Positions 1-9,965 of a stretch of DNA of 50,597 bases are shown here, piece after piece (positions within the stretch are counted from its first letter, which is position 1; each line of letters begins with the position of its first letter). Origin of the DNA: Betaproteobacteria bacterium (lineage in GTDB: Bacteria; Pseudomonadota; Gammaproteobacteria; Burkholderiales; Burkholderiaceae_C); NCBI GenBank assembly GCA_016868205.1, contig VGHR01000009.1, positions 1-50,597 on the forward strand. The letters are read 5' to 3'. The notes below the pieces were generated by a model. That model searched no databases, had not been told where the DNA came from, and was given only the letters and a program-made list of their open reading frames with translations. The position numbers and the translations under genes were made by a program.

Positions 1-2
1 TG

Positions 3-1430
3 GTCGACCTGGGCGTCAAGACCCCGCGGCGAAACCTCAGCTATCTGCTGACTCTGGGCACGCTGGCCTGGGTCGCCATCGTCTCGGGAGTGCAGGCTTC
101 TTCTGGCCAGACTCTCTACGGATTTGGCAAGATGGTGATCAGCGAGCCCATGGGCAACTGGCTCAAGTGTTTTTCATCCCTGGCCCTGATGGCCACCGTA
201 GTCTACGGTCGTCCTTATGTTGCCGATCGGGGCATGCTGCGCGGAGGCGAGTTCTTTACGCTGGCCCTCTTTTCCCTGCTCGGCGCCTTTTTGATGATTT
301 CGGGCTATAACTTCCTGGTTCTGTACATGGGCCTGGAATTGATGACCCTCTCGAGCTACGCCATGGTTGCTCTGCGCCGGGATCATGCGGTCTCCACCGA
401 GGCGGCCATGAAGTACTTTGTCCTTGGGGCGCTGGCTTCGGGCTTTTTGCTCTATGGCCTGTCCATGATCTACGGCGCCACCGGCAGCCTCGACCTGGCT
501 GAGGTCTTCAAGGCTATAGCCAGTCGTGAAATCAAACACCAGGTGCTGGTCTTTGGCCTGGTGTTTGTGGTGGCCGGACTGGCTTTCAAAATTGGGGCTG
601 TGCCTTTCCATATGTGGCTGCCCGATGTTTACCACGGCGCCCCAACAGCGGTCACCTTGGCGATCGGTGCGGCGCCTCAGCTGGCTGCCTTTGCGATGGT
701 GGTGCGTATCCTGGTTCAGGGTTTGCTGCCCTTGGCCATAGACTGGCAGCAAATGCTCGGTGTGCTGGCGGTGGCTTCACTGCTTGTGGGCAATTTGGCC
801 GCAGTGGCACAAAGTAATCTCAAGCGTATGCTGGCGTTTTCCACCATCGCCCAGATGGGATTTTTCCTGCTGGCGATGCTGGCCGGCGTGGTGGACGGTC
901 AAAAGGTCAATGCGCAGACGGCCTACGGGTCGGCCATGTTTTATGTTGTGACTTATGTTCTGACCACTCTGGCTGTTTTTGGGGTGATCATGCTCCTGGC
1001 CCGGGAGGGTTTTGAGTCCGAGGAAATCGGTGACCTGGCCGGCTTGAATCAACGCAGCCCCCTGTATGCCGGCATCATGGCCCTGGGTATGTTCTCGCTG
1101 GCCGGTGTACCGCCTTTGGTGGGCTTCTACGCCAAGCTGTCTGTACTCGATGCGCTGCTGTCGGCGCAGGGGCTCGAATACTTGCTGTTGGCAGTCTTTG
1201 CAGTTCTCGCTTCGTTGATCGGGGCGTTCTACTACCTGCGAGTGGTCAAGGTGATGTATTTCGACCCGATTCCCGATCATGTGCCTGGCCGGATCGATGC
1301 GGACCAGGATGTTCGCGTGGTTCTCAGTCTTAATGGCGCCCTGATGCTCTTGCTTGGCCTGATGCCGGGCGGCTTGATGACCTTGTGCGCTCAGTCCATG
1401 AGCAGCGTTCTCAAGTCCGTGGTCAGTTGA
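3..1430 (+). CDS. nuoN: NADH-quinone oxidoreductase subunit N, 5'-truncated by the window edge
   Basis: Antiporter-like membrane subunit of respiratory complex I, which couples NADH:quinone electron transfer to proton pumping in the inner membrane. The frame is open from base 3, so the start lies outside the window. About 475 residues are visible against a usual length near 490, so only the extreme N-terminus is missing; an in-frame GTG at 90 is not the start. The protein is almost wholly hydrophobic. It contains the family's conserved loop around 'KIGAVPFHMWLPDVYHGAPT' with the lysine and proton-path residues, followed by 'SNLKRMLAFSTIAQMGF'. It ends 7 bases before a DUF2818 gene, the usual neighbour of the last nuo gene in Burkholderiales. 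Identity is firm. Confidence 0.97.
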   Translation, partial: VDLGVKTPRRNLSYLLTLGTLAWVAIVSGVQASSGQTLYGFGKMVISEPMGNWLKCFSSLALMATVVYGRPYVADRGMLRGGEFFTLALFSLLGAFLMISGYNFLVLYMGLELMTLSSYAMVALRRDHAVSTEAAMKYFVLGALASGFLLYGLSMIYGATGSLDLAEVFKAIASREIKHQVLVFGLVFVVAGLAFKIGAVPFHMWLPDVYHGAPTAVTLAIGAAPQLAAFAMVVRILVQGLLPLAIDWQQMLGVLAVASLLVGNLAAVAQSNLKRMLAFSTIAQMGFFLLAMLAGVVDGQKVNAQTAYGSAMFYVVTYVLTTLAVFGVIMLLAREGFESEEIGDLAGLNQRSPLYAGIMALGMFSLAGVPPLVGFYAKLSVLDALLSAQGLEYLLLAVFAVLASLIGAFYYLRVVKVMYFDPIPDHVPGRIDADQDVRVVLSLNGALMLLLGLMPGGLMTLCAQSMSSVLKSVVS

Positions 1431-1437
1431 GAGTGCC

Positions 1438-1737
1438 ATGAACACCTCGGCCTTGGTCTGGACGATCATTGTGCTGGCCTTGGTGGCAGCCAACCTTCCG
1501 TTCCTGAGCAACCGGGCGCTCCTTGTGCGTCGCCTGGCCGGGCCTAAACCCCTGGCGTTGCGGCTGCTGGAGCTTTGCCTTTTGTACGGCCTTGTGGGGC
1601 TGCTCGCGATAGCGCTTGAGCAGCGTGTTGGGCGGGTGGCTTCGCAGGGCTGGGAGTTTTACGCAGTGACGGCCTGCCTCTTTCTGACCTTGGCCTTCCC
1701 CGGCTTTGTCTACCGCTACCTCTATCGTCGCTCCTGA
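1438..1737 (+). CDS. DUF2818 family small membrane protein
   Basis: A 99-residue protein with three hydrophobic segments (about residues 6-24, 42-62 and 75-92) and a basic C-terminal end, so probably an inner-membrane protein. It fits the DUF2818 family, known mainly as the gene directly after nuoN in beta-proteobacteria. The start codon follows the nuoN stop by 7 bases and co-transcription with the nuo operon is likely. Its function is unknown; a role in complex I assembly or stability is only inference from gene order. Length and hydrophobic pattern are normal for the family. Confidence 0.88.
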   Translation: MNTSALVWTIIVLALVAANLPFLSNRALLVRRLAGPKPLALRLLELCLLYGLVGLLAIALEQRVGRVASQGWEFYAVTACLFLTLAFPGFVYRYLYRRS

Positions 1738-1746
1738 GTTGCACGC

Positions 1747-2331
1747 GTGAACCGGCCATCGCATCTGACGGATCCGCATCTTCGGGAGGAGATGGTCGAC
1801 AGCCAGGAGCTGCTAAGGGGCAGTTTTTTAACTGCGCGGCGTGACACGGTGCGCTTGCCCGACGGCAGCCTGGGGCAGCGCGAATATGTCTGCCATCCCG
1901 GGGCGGTGGTGGTGGTGGCCGAGCGCGATGATGGTCAGCTGGTGGTCGAGCGGCAATGGCGCTACCCCCTAGCTCGGGCCTTTATCGAGTTTCCGGCTGG
2001 CAAGCTCGATGCTGGAGAGGACCCGGCAGCTTGTGCGCGGCGCGAGTTGCTTGAGGAGACAGGATATTCGGCCGGACGCTGGGCCTACGCGGGCCCGGTT
2101 CATTTGGCCATCGCCTACTCTACTGAGGTCATCCATCTGTTTTTTGCCCGCGACCTGCGTGCCGGCGAGCGCAAGCTTGACCCCGGGGAATTCCTGGAGG
2201 TCTTTTCAGCCGATCTGGATCAGTTGCTTCAGTGGGCTCGGGACGGACATCTCACCGATGCCAAGACCCTGTTTTGCCTGCTTTGGGCCCAGAATGTGCG
2301 CTCCGGGCTCTGGTCGCTCGATTGGCGCTGA
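1747..2331 (+). CDS. Nudix hydrolase, ADP-ribose pyrophosphatase type
   Basis: Predicted to hydrolyse ADP-ribose or related nucleoside diphosphate sugars to AMP plus a sugar phosphate. A complete Nudix box runs from residue 85 to 107, starting with GKLDAGE and ending with RELLEETGY, and matches G-x5-E-x7-REUxEExGU exactly. The upstream 'QWRYPL..FIEFPAGK' is typical of NudF/ADP-ribose pyrophosphatases. The GTG start at 1747 lies 9 bases after the DUF2818 stop. An ATG at 1792 with a very close GGGAGG is an alternative that would shorten the protein by 15 residues. It probably belongs to the tail of the nuo transcript. Substrate specificity cannot be read from sequence alone. Confidence 0.9.
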   Translation: MNRPSHLTDPHLREEMVDSQELLRGSFLTARRDTVRLPDGSLGQREYVCHPGAVVVVAERDDGQLVVERQWRYPLARAFIEFPAGKLDAGEDPAACARRELLEETGYSAGRWAYAGPVHLAIAYSTEVIHLFFARDLRAGERKLDPGEFLEVFSADLDQLLQWARDGHLTDAKTLFCLLWAQNVRSGLWSLDWR

Positions 2332-2395
2332 AGCGGCTCTCGGCCACAAAAACCACAGGCCATCTGCGCTGTTCGAGTGAACGCATAATCGGGGC

Positions 2396-2845
2396 ATGAA
2401 AGTTTTGGATCTCAGGTGTGCGAACCACCATGTCTTTGAGGGGTGGTTTGCCTCGGAGGATGATTTCCAGGATCAACGCACCCGCGGATTGGTCGGCTGT
2501 CCTGTCTGTGGCGATGCCGCGATTGAGAAACAGCTGAGCGCTCCGCGCCTTAATTTGGGCGCTGCACCTGACATGGCCGCATCGCCAGCGCCGCAGGTGG
2601 CTGCGGCCACCGGCAACGCGCAGGTACAGGCCCTGTGGCTGCAAGCGGTGCGACAGATCGTGGAGAGGACCGAGGATGTTGGCGATCGCTTTGCCGACCT
2701 CGCCCGGCAGATGCACTACGGCGAGGAGCCTGAGCGCGGCATACGGGGCCGCACCTCAGCCGATGAGGCAGCCGCTCTCATCGACGAGGGTATTTCTGTG
2801 CTGCCGCTGGTTTTGCCCGAGGCCCTGAAGAAGCCACTGCAGTAG
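2396..2845 (+). CDS. DUF1178 family protein
   Basis: A 149-residue soluble protein. The N-terminus 'MKVLDLRC' with Cys8, His11/His12 and the pair Cys35/Cys38 (CPVCGD) looks like a small zinc ribbon. The middle (about 50-75) is rich in Ala, Pro and Gln and looks like a linker; the rest is probably helical. It matches the DUF1178 family, common in alpha- and beta-proteobacteria and of unknown function. It is the last gene of the rightward group and converges on the methyltransferase gene 26 bases away. Metal binding is inferred from cysteine spacing. Confidence 0.87.
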   Translation: MKVLDLRCANHHVFEGWFASEDDFQDQRTRGLVGCPVCGDAAIEKQLSAPRLNLGAAPDMAASPAPQVAAATGNAQVQALWLQAVRQIVERTEDVGDRFADLARQMHYGEEPERGIRGRTSADEAAALIDEGISVLPLVLPEALKKPLQ

Positions 2846-2871
2846 GGCGCCTCGACCGATCGCCTAGGCCT

Positions 2872-3897
2872 TCAAGCGCCGTATTCGGCGCGCAGGATCT
2901 TGGCTGCTTCGGTCATGGCTCGGAGCTTGCCATCGGCCACTTCGCGCGGCAGGTACTTCATGCCGCAATCGGGGGCCAGGATGACCTGCTCGGGCTTGAT
3001 GAATTGCAAGGCCCGCTTGATGCGCGAGGCCACCACTACCGGCGATTCAATGGCCGGGTCTTCCAGGTTCAGGCAACCCACCATGATCTGCTTGCCCGGC
3101 AGGCTTTGCAGCACGGCGCAGTCCAGATTGGACTGCGCGGTTTCAATCGAGATCTGCTGGCAACTGCAGGCGGACAGCTCCGGCAGGAAGTTGTAGCCAT
3201 TGGGCCGAGCGTGAATGATGGCTGCATAGCCAAAGCAGATGTGCACTGCGGTGGTGCCAGCCATGCCCTCAAGCGCCCGGTTGAGCGCCTGGATACCGTA
3301 CTGGCGGGCTTTTTCCGGCCGCGCCTGCAGGTAGGGCTCATCGACCTGCACCACGTCGGCTCCGTGGGCGAACAGGTCCTTGATCTCCTCATTCATCGCC
3401 ACCGCATAGTCCATGGCAGCTTCTTCCTCGGAGGCATAAAAGTCGTTCTGGGCCTGCTGCAGCATGGTGAAGGGGCCCGGTACCGTGATCTTGACCTTGC
3501 GCGTGGTGTGCTTCTTGAGAAACAGCAGGTCTTCGACCTCGATCGGCCGGGCGCGCCGGATCTTGCCCACGATGCGCGGTACCGGGTTGGGATGACCAGA
3601 GCGGTCCAGGGCGGTGCCCGGGTTGTCGATATCGACCCCTTCGAGCGCGGTGGCAATGCGATTGGAGTAACTCTCGCGCCGGATTTCCCCGTCGGTGATG
3701 ATGTCCAGCCCTGCATCCTCCTGGGCTTTGATGGCCAAAACGGTGGCATCGTCCATCGCCTGCTGCAGATACGGTTCGGCCACGCGCCACAGCTCCTTGG
3801 CCCGCACGCGGGGCGGAAACCGGCCGGCCAGCTTCACCCGATCAATCAGCCAGTCGGGTTGGGGGTAGCTGCCGACGATGGAGGTGGGGAAAAGCAT
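2872..3897 (-). CDS. MetE C-terminal-domain (cobalamin-independent methionine synthase-like) methyltransferase
   Basis: A 341-residue protein of the UROD/MetE beta-barrel class. It corresponds to only the catalytic C-terminal half of MetE (full MetE is about 750 residues). The zinc-site residues expected from MetE are all present in order: His219 and Cys221 (VHICFG), Glu252 (SIET) and Cys311 (PDCG). It opens with 'TSIVGSYPQP', the usual family start. It probably moves a methyl group to homocysteine or another thiol. Because the N-terminal half that helps bind folate is missing, the methyl donor may not be methyltetrahydrofolate; stand-alone 'core MetE' proteins can use corrinoid donors. It sits 73 bases downstream of gdhA on the same strand. 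The exact substrate is unknown. Confidence 0.85.
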   Translation of the reverse strand: MLFPTSIVGSYPQPDWLIDRVKLAGRFPPRVRAKELWRVAEPYLQQAMDDATVLAIKAQEDAGLDIITDGEIRRESYSNRIATALEGVDIDNPGTALDRSGHPNPVPRIVGKIRRARPIEVEDLLFLKKHTTRKVKITVPGPFTMLQQAQNDFYASEEEAAMDYAVAMNEEIKDLFAHGADVVQVDEPYLQARPEKARQYGIQALNRALEGMAGTTAVHICFGYAAIIHARPNGYNFLPELSACSCQQISIETAQSNLDCAVLQSLPGKQIMVGCLNLEDPAIESPVVVASRIKRALQFIKPEQVILAPDCGMKYLPREVADGKLRAMTEAAKILRAEYGA

Positions 3898-3970
3898 GGA
3901 GGCTCTCTGAGGTTTGTGTTAGCGGCATTTTTACCCAAGTGGGAGCTCCTTGCGTATCGAGGGCTTTGCC

Positions 3971-5287
<1,317 letters not shown>

Positions 5288-5365
5288 GGGGCTTCCTTGT
5301 GGGAATAAAGAGGCCTCAAGCTTAGGCGGTGTTGGTGCGCCCGTCCAAGTCCGATTTCGCCTTGA

Positions 5366-5386
5366 TCCATGCAAGCCATGCATGGA
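5366..5386. promoter_or_regulatory. Perfect 8-bp inverted repeat upstream of gdhA
   Basis: The arms TCCATGCA and TGCATGGA are exact reverse complements separated by 5 bases. They lie in the 124-base gap between the ABC exporter stop and the gdhA start. The geometry suits a dimeric repressor or activator site; as RNA it would form a hairpin, but no T-run follows, so it is a poor terminator. The function is inferred. Confidence 0.5.
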
Positions 5387-5411
5387 CGCTCTCGCGGGAC
5401 TTAGATGTTTT

Positions 5412-7187
5412 CTAAGCGTTAAATTGCAGAGCCGCCAAGCGAGCATACAAGCCGCCTTGGCTCACCAATTGTTCATGCGTGCCTTGCTCGACGAGACGAG
5501 CCTTGTCGAGCACCACAATGCGGTCGGCTCGCTGCACCGTGGCCAGCCTGTGGGCGATGACCAGGGTGGTGCGGCCCTGCATGGCGCTATCGAGGGCCGC
5601 CTGCACCATGCGCTCGCTTTGCGCGTCGAGCGCGGAAGTGGCCTCGTCGAGCAGCATTAGGGGCGGATTTTTCAGCAAAGCCCGTGCAATCGCGATGCGC
5701 TGTCGCTGGCCGCCCGACAGGCGCACGCCACGCTCGCCCAAGAAGGTGTCATAGCCCTCGGGCAGGCGCTCGATGAATTCATCGGCAAAGGCCGCCCGTG
5801 CGGCAGCGTGCACCTCGGCGTCGCTGGCCTGCGGTTTGCCGTAGCGAATGTTTTCCAGGGCGCTGCTGGAGAAGATCACTGGCTCTTGCGGCACGATGGC
5901 AATCCGCTCGCGCAGGCCTTGCAGGCTCAGCTGCCCGATCGGCGTGCCGTCGAGCATGATGCGGCCCGACTGCGGCTCGTAAAAGCGCAGCAGCAGCGAA
6001 AACACCGTGGTTTTTCCGGCGCCGCTGGGCCCGACCAGGGCCACGGTCTCGCCCGGCTCGACCTGCAGTTGAAAGCCACTGAGTGCGGGCTGGCTGGGCC
6101 GCGAGGGGTAATGGAAATCGATGGCCTCAAAGTGCACCGCGCTGCCGGCAGCCGGCAAGGGTGGCGCCAGTGGCTGAGCGGGCGAGGCAATGCGCGAGCG
6201 GCTGCCGAGCAACTCCATCAGTCGCTCGGTGGCGCCAGCCGCGCGCAGCAGGTCGCCGTAGACCTCGCCCAGTACGGCAAAGGCGCCGGCCAGGATCAGC
6301 ACATACATCACTGTTTGGCCCAGATGGCCGGCGCTGATTTCGCCGCGTACGACGGCCTGGGTGCCCTGGTACAGGCCCCAGATCAGGGCGGCCGAGGTGG
6401 CGATGATGATGAAGGCCACCAGCACGGACCGGGCGCGGGTGCGCTTGATCGCCGTGTCAAAAGCCTGACCGGTGGCCTGGGTAAAGCGCCGGGCCTCGCG
6501 AGGCTCGGCGCTGTAGCTCTGCACAACGGGTATCGCATTGAGTACCTCACCGGCCATCGCGCTGGAATCGGCCACCCGGTCCTGGCTGGCACGCGAGAGC
6601 TTGCGCACCCGCCGGCCAAAGCGAGCGGCTGGAATCACGACCAGCAGCAGCACGCCGATCACCTGCACCATGACCCAGGGGTTGGTCCAGATCAGCATCA
6701 GGAGCGCGCCCAGGCCCATCACGCCATTGCGCAGGCCCATGCTCAAGGACGAGCCGACCACGGTTTGCACCAGGGTGGTGTCGGTGGTCAGGCGTGAGAG
6801 CACCTCGCCGCTGGGTGTCAACTCAAAAAACTCGGGGCTCTGCTCGAGGACATGGGCGTACACCGCATTGCGCAGGTCGGCGGTGACGCGCTCTCCAAGC
6901 CAGCTCACCAGATAAAAACGGATGGCCGAAAACAGGCCCAGGGCTACGGCCACCAGAAAGAGATCAAAGAAGTGGCCGCCCAGCTTGTCGGCATGGACCT
7001 TGGGGTCGACCAGCGCGCCATCGATCAGCTCGCGCAGGGCCAGCGGAAACACCAGCGTGGCGCCGGCAGCCAGCAGCAAAAAAAGCAGGGCCAGGGCGAT
7101 GCGGCCGCGATAGGGCCGCAGGAAGGGCAGCAAGCCCGAAAGGGATTTGGGGGCACCCTTGGGGGCGTCGAGATTTTTTTGACTCAC
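5412..7187 (-). CDS. ABC exporter half-transporter, permease fused to ATPase (MsbA-like)
   Basis: A 591-residue inner-membrane exporter. Six membrane segments lie in about the first 310 residues (type IV ABC exporter fold). The nucleotide-binding domain covers about 345-585: Walker [10 protein letters not shown] near 382, signature LSGGQRQR near 490, Walker [13 protein letters not shown] near 510, and the H-loop histidine in VIAHRLATV. It must dimerise to work. The family moves lipids, drugs or peptides; the cargo cannot be told here. It lies 67 bases after the alpha/beta hydrolase gene on the same strand and may be co-transcribed with metY and that hydrolase. A short imperfect hairpin (5400-5416) overlaps the stop codon. 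Confidence 0.92.
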   Translation of the reverse strand: MSQKNLDAPKGAPKSLSGLLPFLRPYRGRIALALLFLLLAAGATLVFPLALRELIDGALVDPKVHADKLGGHFFDLFLVAVALGLFSAIRFYLVSWLGERVTADLRNAVYAHVLEQSPEFFELTPSGEVLSRLTTDTTLVQTVVGSSLSMGLRNGVMGLGALLMLIWTNPWVMVQVIGVLLLVVIPAARFGRRVRKLSRASQDRVADSSAMAGEVLNAIPVVQSYSAEPREARRFTQATGQAFDTAIKRTRARSVLVAFIIIATSAALIWGLYQGTQAVVRGEISAGHLGQTVMYVLILAGAFAVLGEVYGDLLRAAGATERLMELLGSRSRIASPAQPLAPPLPAAGSAVHFEAIDFHYPSRPSQPALSGFQLQVEPGETVALVGPSGAGKTTVFSLLLRFYEPQSGRIMLDGTPIGQLSLQGLRERIAIVPQEPVIFSSSALENIRYGKPQASDAEVHAAARAAFADEFIERLPEGYDTFLGERGVRLSGGQRQRIAIARALLKNPPLMLLDEATSALDAQSERMVQAALDSAMQGRTTLVIAHRLATVQRADRIVVLDKARLVEQGTHEQLVSQGGLYARLAALQFNA

Positions 7188-7254
7188 AAGCCCCAGTGTA
7201 GGCGTGTAGGCCTTGGCTGTCGGCAGCGGCGTCCCGCGGTGGGTCGCGACAGTC

Positions 7255-8073
7255 CTAGCGTCCCAGAAACCCTCTTAGGGCCGCCAGCGTACCCTCCGGC
7301 GCCTCGCCCATTTCGTGGTGGCCCACCGGCACCAGGCTGACCTGCACCGCCTTGCCGGCCGCACGGGCTTGGTCGATCAGGCCCTGGGCGGCTTTGGGCG
7401 GGGTCATCTGGTCGACTTGGCCGAGCAAAAACAGCAGCGGACAGCTGACTTGGTTGACCGCATCGAGACCGCCCGCATAGCGGTCGCAGGCCAGAAAGCC
7501 GCGATGCAGCAGGTTGACCTGCCGATTGCTGGCCAGGATGCGCTTGTTGAGGGCGATGCTCGCACCGTCCACCCAGGTGCCCGGCCCCAGCACCGAAGGC
7601 GGCGGCGCCAAGGTGCTGCGCGAGAACTGGTTGATCATCGCGATGGCCTTGAGCGGCTCGTGCTCGGCGGCCTGCAGCAGCGCGGCCGAGACCCGCATCG
7701 GAAAGGCGGTGCCGACCAAGGCTGCATGGCTGATGCGATCTTTCAGGCGGGCGGCCGCTTCAAGCGCAATCAGAGAGCCCCAGCTGTGGCCGACCAGGGC
7801 GGCGCGCTGCACGCCGGCGGCGTCGAGCAGGGCCTGCACAAAGTCGGCCGCCTGCTCGACGCTGGCCGGCGGCTCACCGGCGCTGCGGCCGTGGCCGGGC
7901 AGGTCGACGGCCAGCACATTGAAGCCATGGTGGGCCAGGTAGCGGCTTTGCAAAATCCAGACGCTGTGGTCGTGCAGCACACCGTGAATGAAGACCACCG
8001 TTAGCTGCTCAGGCTTGAAGGCCCGCCCGCCGGCATAGAGATAGGTGCGCGCCCCGAGAACTTCGAGCTCCAT
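7255..8073 (-). CDS. Alpha/beta hydrolase
   Basis: A 272-residue alpha/beta hydrolase. It has the oxyanion-hole HG at residues 30-31, nucleophile Ser97 in the elbow GHSWG, an acid residue in the LLGQVDQMTP strand and the catalytic His in 'VGHHEMGEAP' near the end. The start follows the metY stop by 2 bases, so the two are almost certainly co-transcribed and probably translationally coupled. That suggests a link to acyl-homoserine or thioester chemistry, but this is inference from position only. There is no signal peptide, so it should be cytoplasmic. Esterase, thioesterase and haloperoxidase-like roles are all possible. Confidence 0.88.
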   Translation of the reverse strand: MELEVLGARTYLYAGGRAFKPEQLTVVFIHGVLHDHSVWILQSRYLAHHGFNVLAVDLPGHGRSAGEPPASVEQAADFVQALLDAAGVQRAALVGHSWGSLIALEAAARLKDRISHAALVGTAFPMRVSAALLQAAEHEPLKAIAMINQFSRSTLAPPPSVLGPGTWVDGASIALNKRILASNRQVNLLHRGFLACDRYAGGLDAVNQVSCPLLFLLGQVDQMTPPKAAQGLIDQARAAGKAVQVSLVPVGHHEMGEAPEGTLAALRGFLGR

Positions 8074-8075
8074 GA

Positions 8076-9377
8076 TCAGGCCCCCGCCTTCTCGGCTGCT
8101 TTGAGAGCCCGTTTGAGGTCTTCGATCAGGTCGGCCGGATCCTCCAGGCCAATCGACAGGCGTATCGTGCCTTGGCTGATGCCTGCCCCAGCCAAAGCGG
8201 CATCGTCCATGCGAAAGTGGGTGGTGCTGGCCGGGTGGATCACCAGACTTCGGCAGTCGCCCACATTGGCCAGGTGGCTAAACACCTTGAGCGCGTCGAC
8301 AAAGGCCGCGCCTTGCTTGCGACTGCCCTTGAGGTCGAAGCTGAACACCGAGCCGGCGCCGCGTGGCAGCAGGCGCTGGGCCAGCGCATGGCTGGGGTGA
8401 TCGGGCAGCATCGGGTGGCCGACCCGGCTGACCAGGGGGTGCGCATGGAGAAACTCGACCACCTTTTCGGTGTTGCTCATGTGCCGTGCCATGCGCAGCG
8501 GCAGCGTCTCCATGCCCTGCAGAATCAGCCAAGCGGTGTGCGGGCTCATGCAGGCGCCGAAGTCGCGCAGGCCTTCGCGCCGCGCACGCAGCAGAAATGC
8601 GCCCACCGTACTTTCTTCGGTGAAGACCATGTTGTGAAAGCCGGCGTAGGGCTGGCTCAGTTGAGGGAAGCGGCCACTGGCCTCCCAGTCAAAGCTGCCG
8701 CCGTCGACCACCAGGCCACCGACTACCGTGCCGTGGCCCGAGAGGAACTTGGTGGCCGAGTGGTAAATCAGGTCGGCGCCATGCTCGAAGGGCTTGAGCA
8801 GCCAGGGCGAGGTGAGGGTGGAGTCGACTAGCAGCGGTACACCCGCGCTGTGTGCGATGTCGGCTACGGCAGCGATGTCCAGCACATCCAGCCCAGGGTT
8901 ACCCACGGTCTCGCCGAAGAACAGCCGCGTTTGCGGTCGGACCGCCGCTTTCCATGCATCCAGATCCCCCGGCTTGACAAAAGTGGTCTCGATGCCAAAG
9001 CGGCGCAGGGTGTAGTGCAGCAGATTGTGCGAGCCACCGTAGAGCGCTGAAGAGGCGACGATGTGCGAGCCCGCATCAAGCAGCGTGGCCACCGCCAGAT
9101 GCAGGGCCGCCTGTCCGCTGGCGGTACTGATGGCGCCGATGCCGCCTTCCAAGGCCGAGATGCGCTGTTCGAGCACCGCATTGGTGGGGTTGCTGATGCG
9201 GGAATACACATGGCCGGCCCGCTCCAGGTTGAAGAGGCTGGCGGCCTGGTCGCTGGACTCAAAGACGAAGGAGGTGCTCAGGTGGATGGGTACGGCGCGG
9301 GCGCCGGTGCCTGGGTCAGGGGCGGCACCCGCGTGCAGGGATAGCGTGTCGAATCCGGGGTCTGAGTGGCCGGGCAT
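8076..9377 (-). CDS. metY: O-acetylhomoserine aminocarboxypropyltransferase (O-acetylhomoserine sulfhydrylase)
   Basis: PLP enzyme that makes homocysteine from O-acetylhomoserine and sulfide (direct sulfhydrylation), or methionine with methanethiol. The 433-residue length and the N-terminus 'GFDTLSLHAGAAPDPGTGAR' match MetY better than the shorter MetZ/MetB proteins. The PLP lysine is Lys210 in SATKF; 'YSRISNPTN' (58-66) is the conserved cofactor-binding stretch. A strong AGGAG precedes the ATG. It is the first gene of a leftward group that continues with the alpha/beta hydrolase and maybe the ABC exporter. With the MetE-like gene in the same strand group it suggests a local methionine theme. 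Confidence 0.94.
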   Translation of the reverse strand: MPGHSDPGFDTLSLHAGAAPDPGTGARAVPIHLSTSFVFESSDQAASLFNLERAGHVYSRISNPTNAVLEQRISALEGGIGAISTASGQAALHLAVATLLDAGSHIVASSALYGGSHNLLHYTLRRFGIETTFVKPGDLDAWKAAVRPQTRLFFGETVGNPGLDVLDIAAVADIAHSAGVPLLVDSTLTSPWLLKPFEHGADLIYHSATKFLSGHGTVVGGLVVDGGSFDWEASGRFPQLSQPYAGFHNMVFTEESTVGAFLLRARREGLRDFGACMSPHTAWLILQGMETLPLRMARHMSNTEKVVEFLHAHPLVSRVGHPMLPDHPSHALAQRLLPRGAGSVFSFDLKGSRKQGAAFVDALKVFSHLANVGDCRSLVIHPASTTHFRMDDAALAGAGISQGTIRLSIGLEDPADLIEDLKRALKAAEKAGA

Positions 9378-9474
9378 GGTGTCTCCTGCAGGTCGAAAAC
9401 AGTAAAGTCAAGTTGCGATTGTGGGCTATATTCGAGCAGCGTCGAAAAGCGTTCGGCTGGTTTTGGAGAAAGGT

Positions 9475-9924
9475 ATGAAGGTCTCGGACATTCTCAGGGT
9501 CAAGGGCAACACCCTGTTTACAGTGTCGCCCGACGAGCCGCTGGCCAAGGCGGCCAAAGTGATGGCCGAGGAAGACATCGGGTCCTTGGTGGTGATGGAG
9601 CATGGCGACTTGGTGGGCATGCTCACCTTCAGGGAGCTGATCTTCAGCGTGGTACGCAATGGAGGCTCTGTGGGCCAGATGTTGGTGCGCACGGCGATGG
9701 ACGATGCTCCCATGACTTGCACTTTGGCCACCGAACTCGATGAGGTGCGGCGCATGATGCTTGAGCGGCACGCGCGATACATGCCGGTCATAGATGAGCG
9801 CAGACTGATGGGGGTGATCAGCCTCTACGATGTGGCCAAGGCGGTGGTGGACAGTCAGAATTTTGAGAACAAGCTGCTCAAGGCCTACATCCGGGACTGG
9901 CCAGCCGATAAGGCCAAGGCCTGA
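9475..9924 (+). CDS. CBS-domain pair protein
   Basis: A 149-residue protein made of two CBS motifs (about residues 7-60 and 75-130), the Bateman module that binds adenosyl nucleotides or NAD-type ligands. No catalytic domain is attached, so it is probably a stand-alone sensor or regulator acting on another protein. I chose ATG 9475 with GGAGAAAGG just upstream, rather than an in-frame GTG at 9421 that adds 18 unlikely residues. It is divergent from metY (97 bases apart) and 41 bases ahead of aroC. Ligand and partner are unknown. Confidence 0.88.
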   Translation: MKVSDILRVKGNTLFTVSPDEPLAKAAKVMAEEDIGSLVVMEHGDLVGMLTFRELIFSVVRNGGSVGQMLVRTAMDDAPMTCTLATELDEVRRMMLERHARYMPVIDERRLMGVISLYDVAKAVVDSQNFENKLLKAYIRDWPADKAKA

Positions 9925-9965
9925 GGTGCTCCCCAGGGGGCTGACCGCTCGGGGATAATCGGGGC

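Noticed and set aside
3898-3970. Riboswitch (SAM or cobalamin) ahead of the MetE-like gene
   Set aside because: Only 73 bases, with a small palindrome GGAGCTCC but nothing of the size or conserved core of such riboswitches.
5400-5416. Terminator after the ABC exporter (CTTAGA/TCTAAG stem)
   Set aside because: The stem is short and A/T-rich, and no T-run follows on the minus strand.
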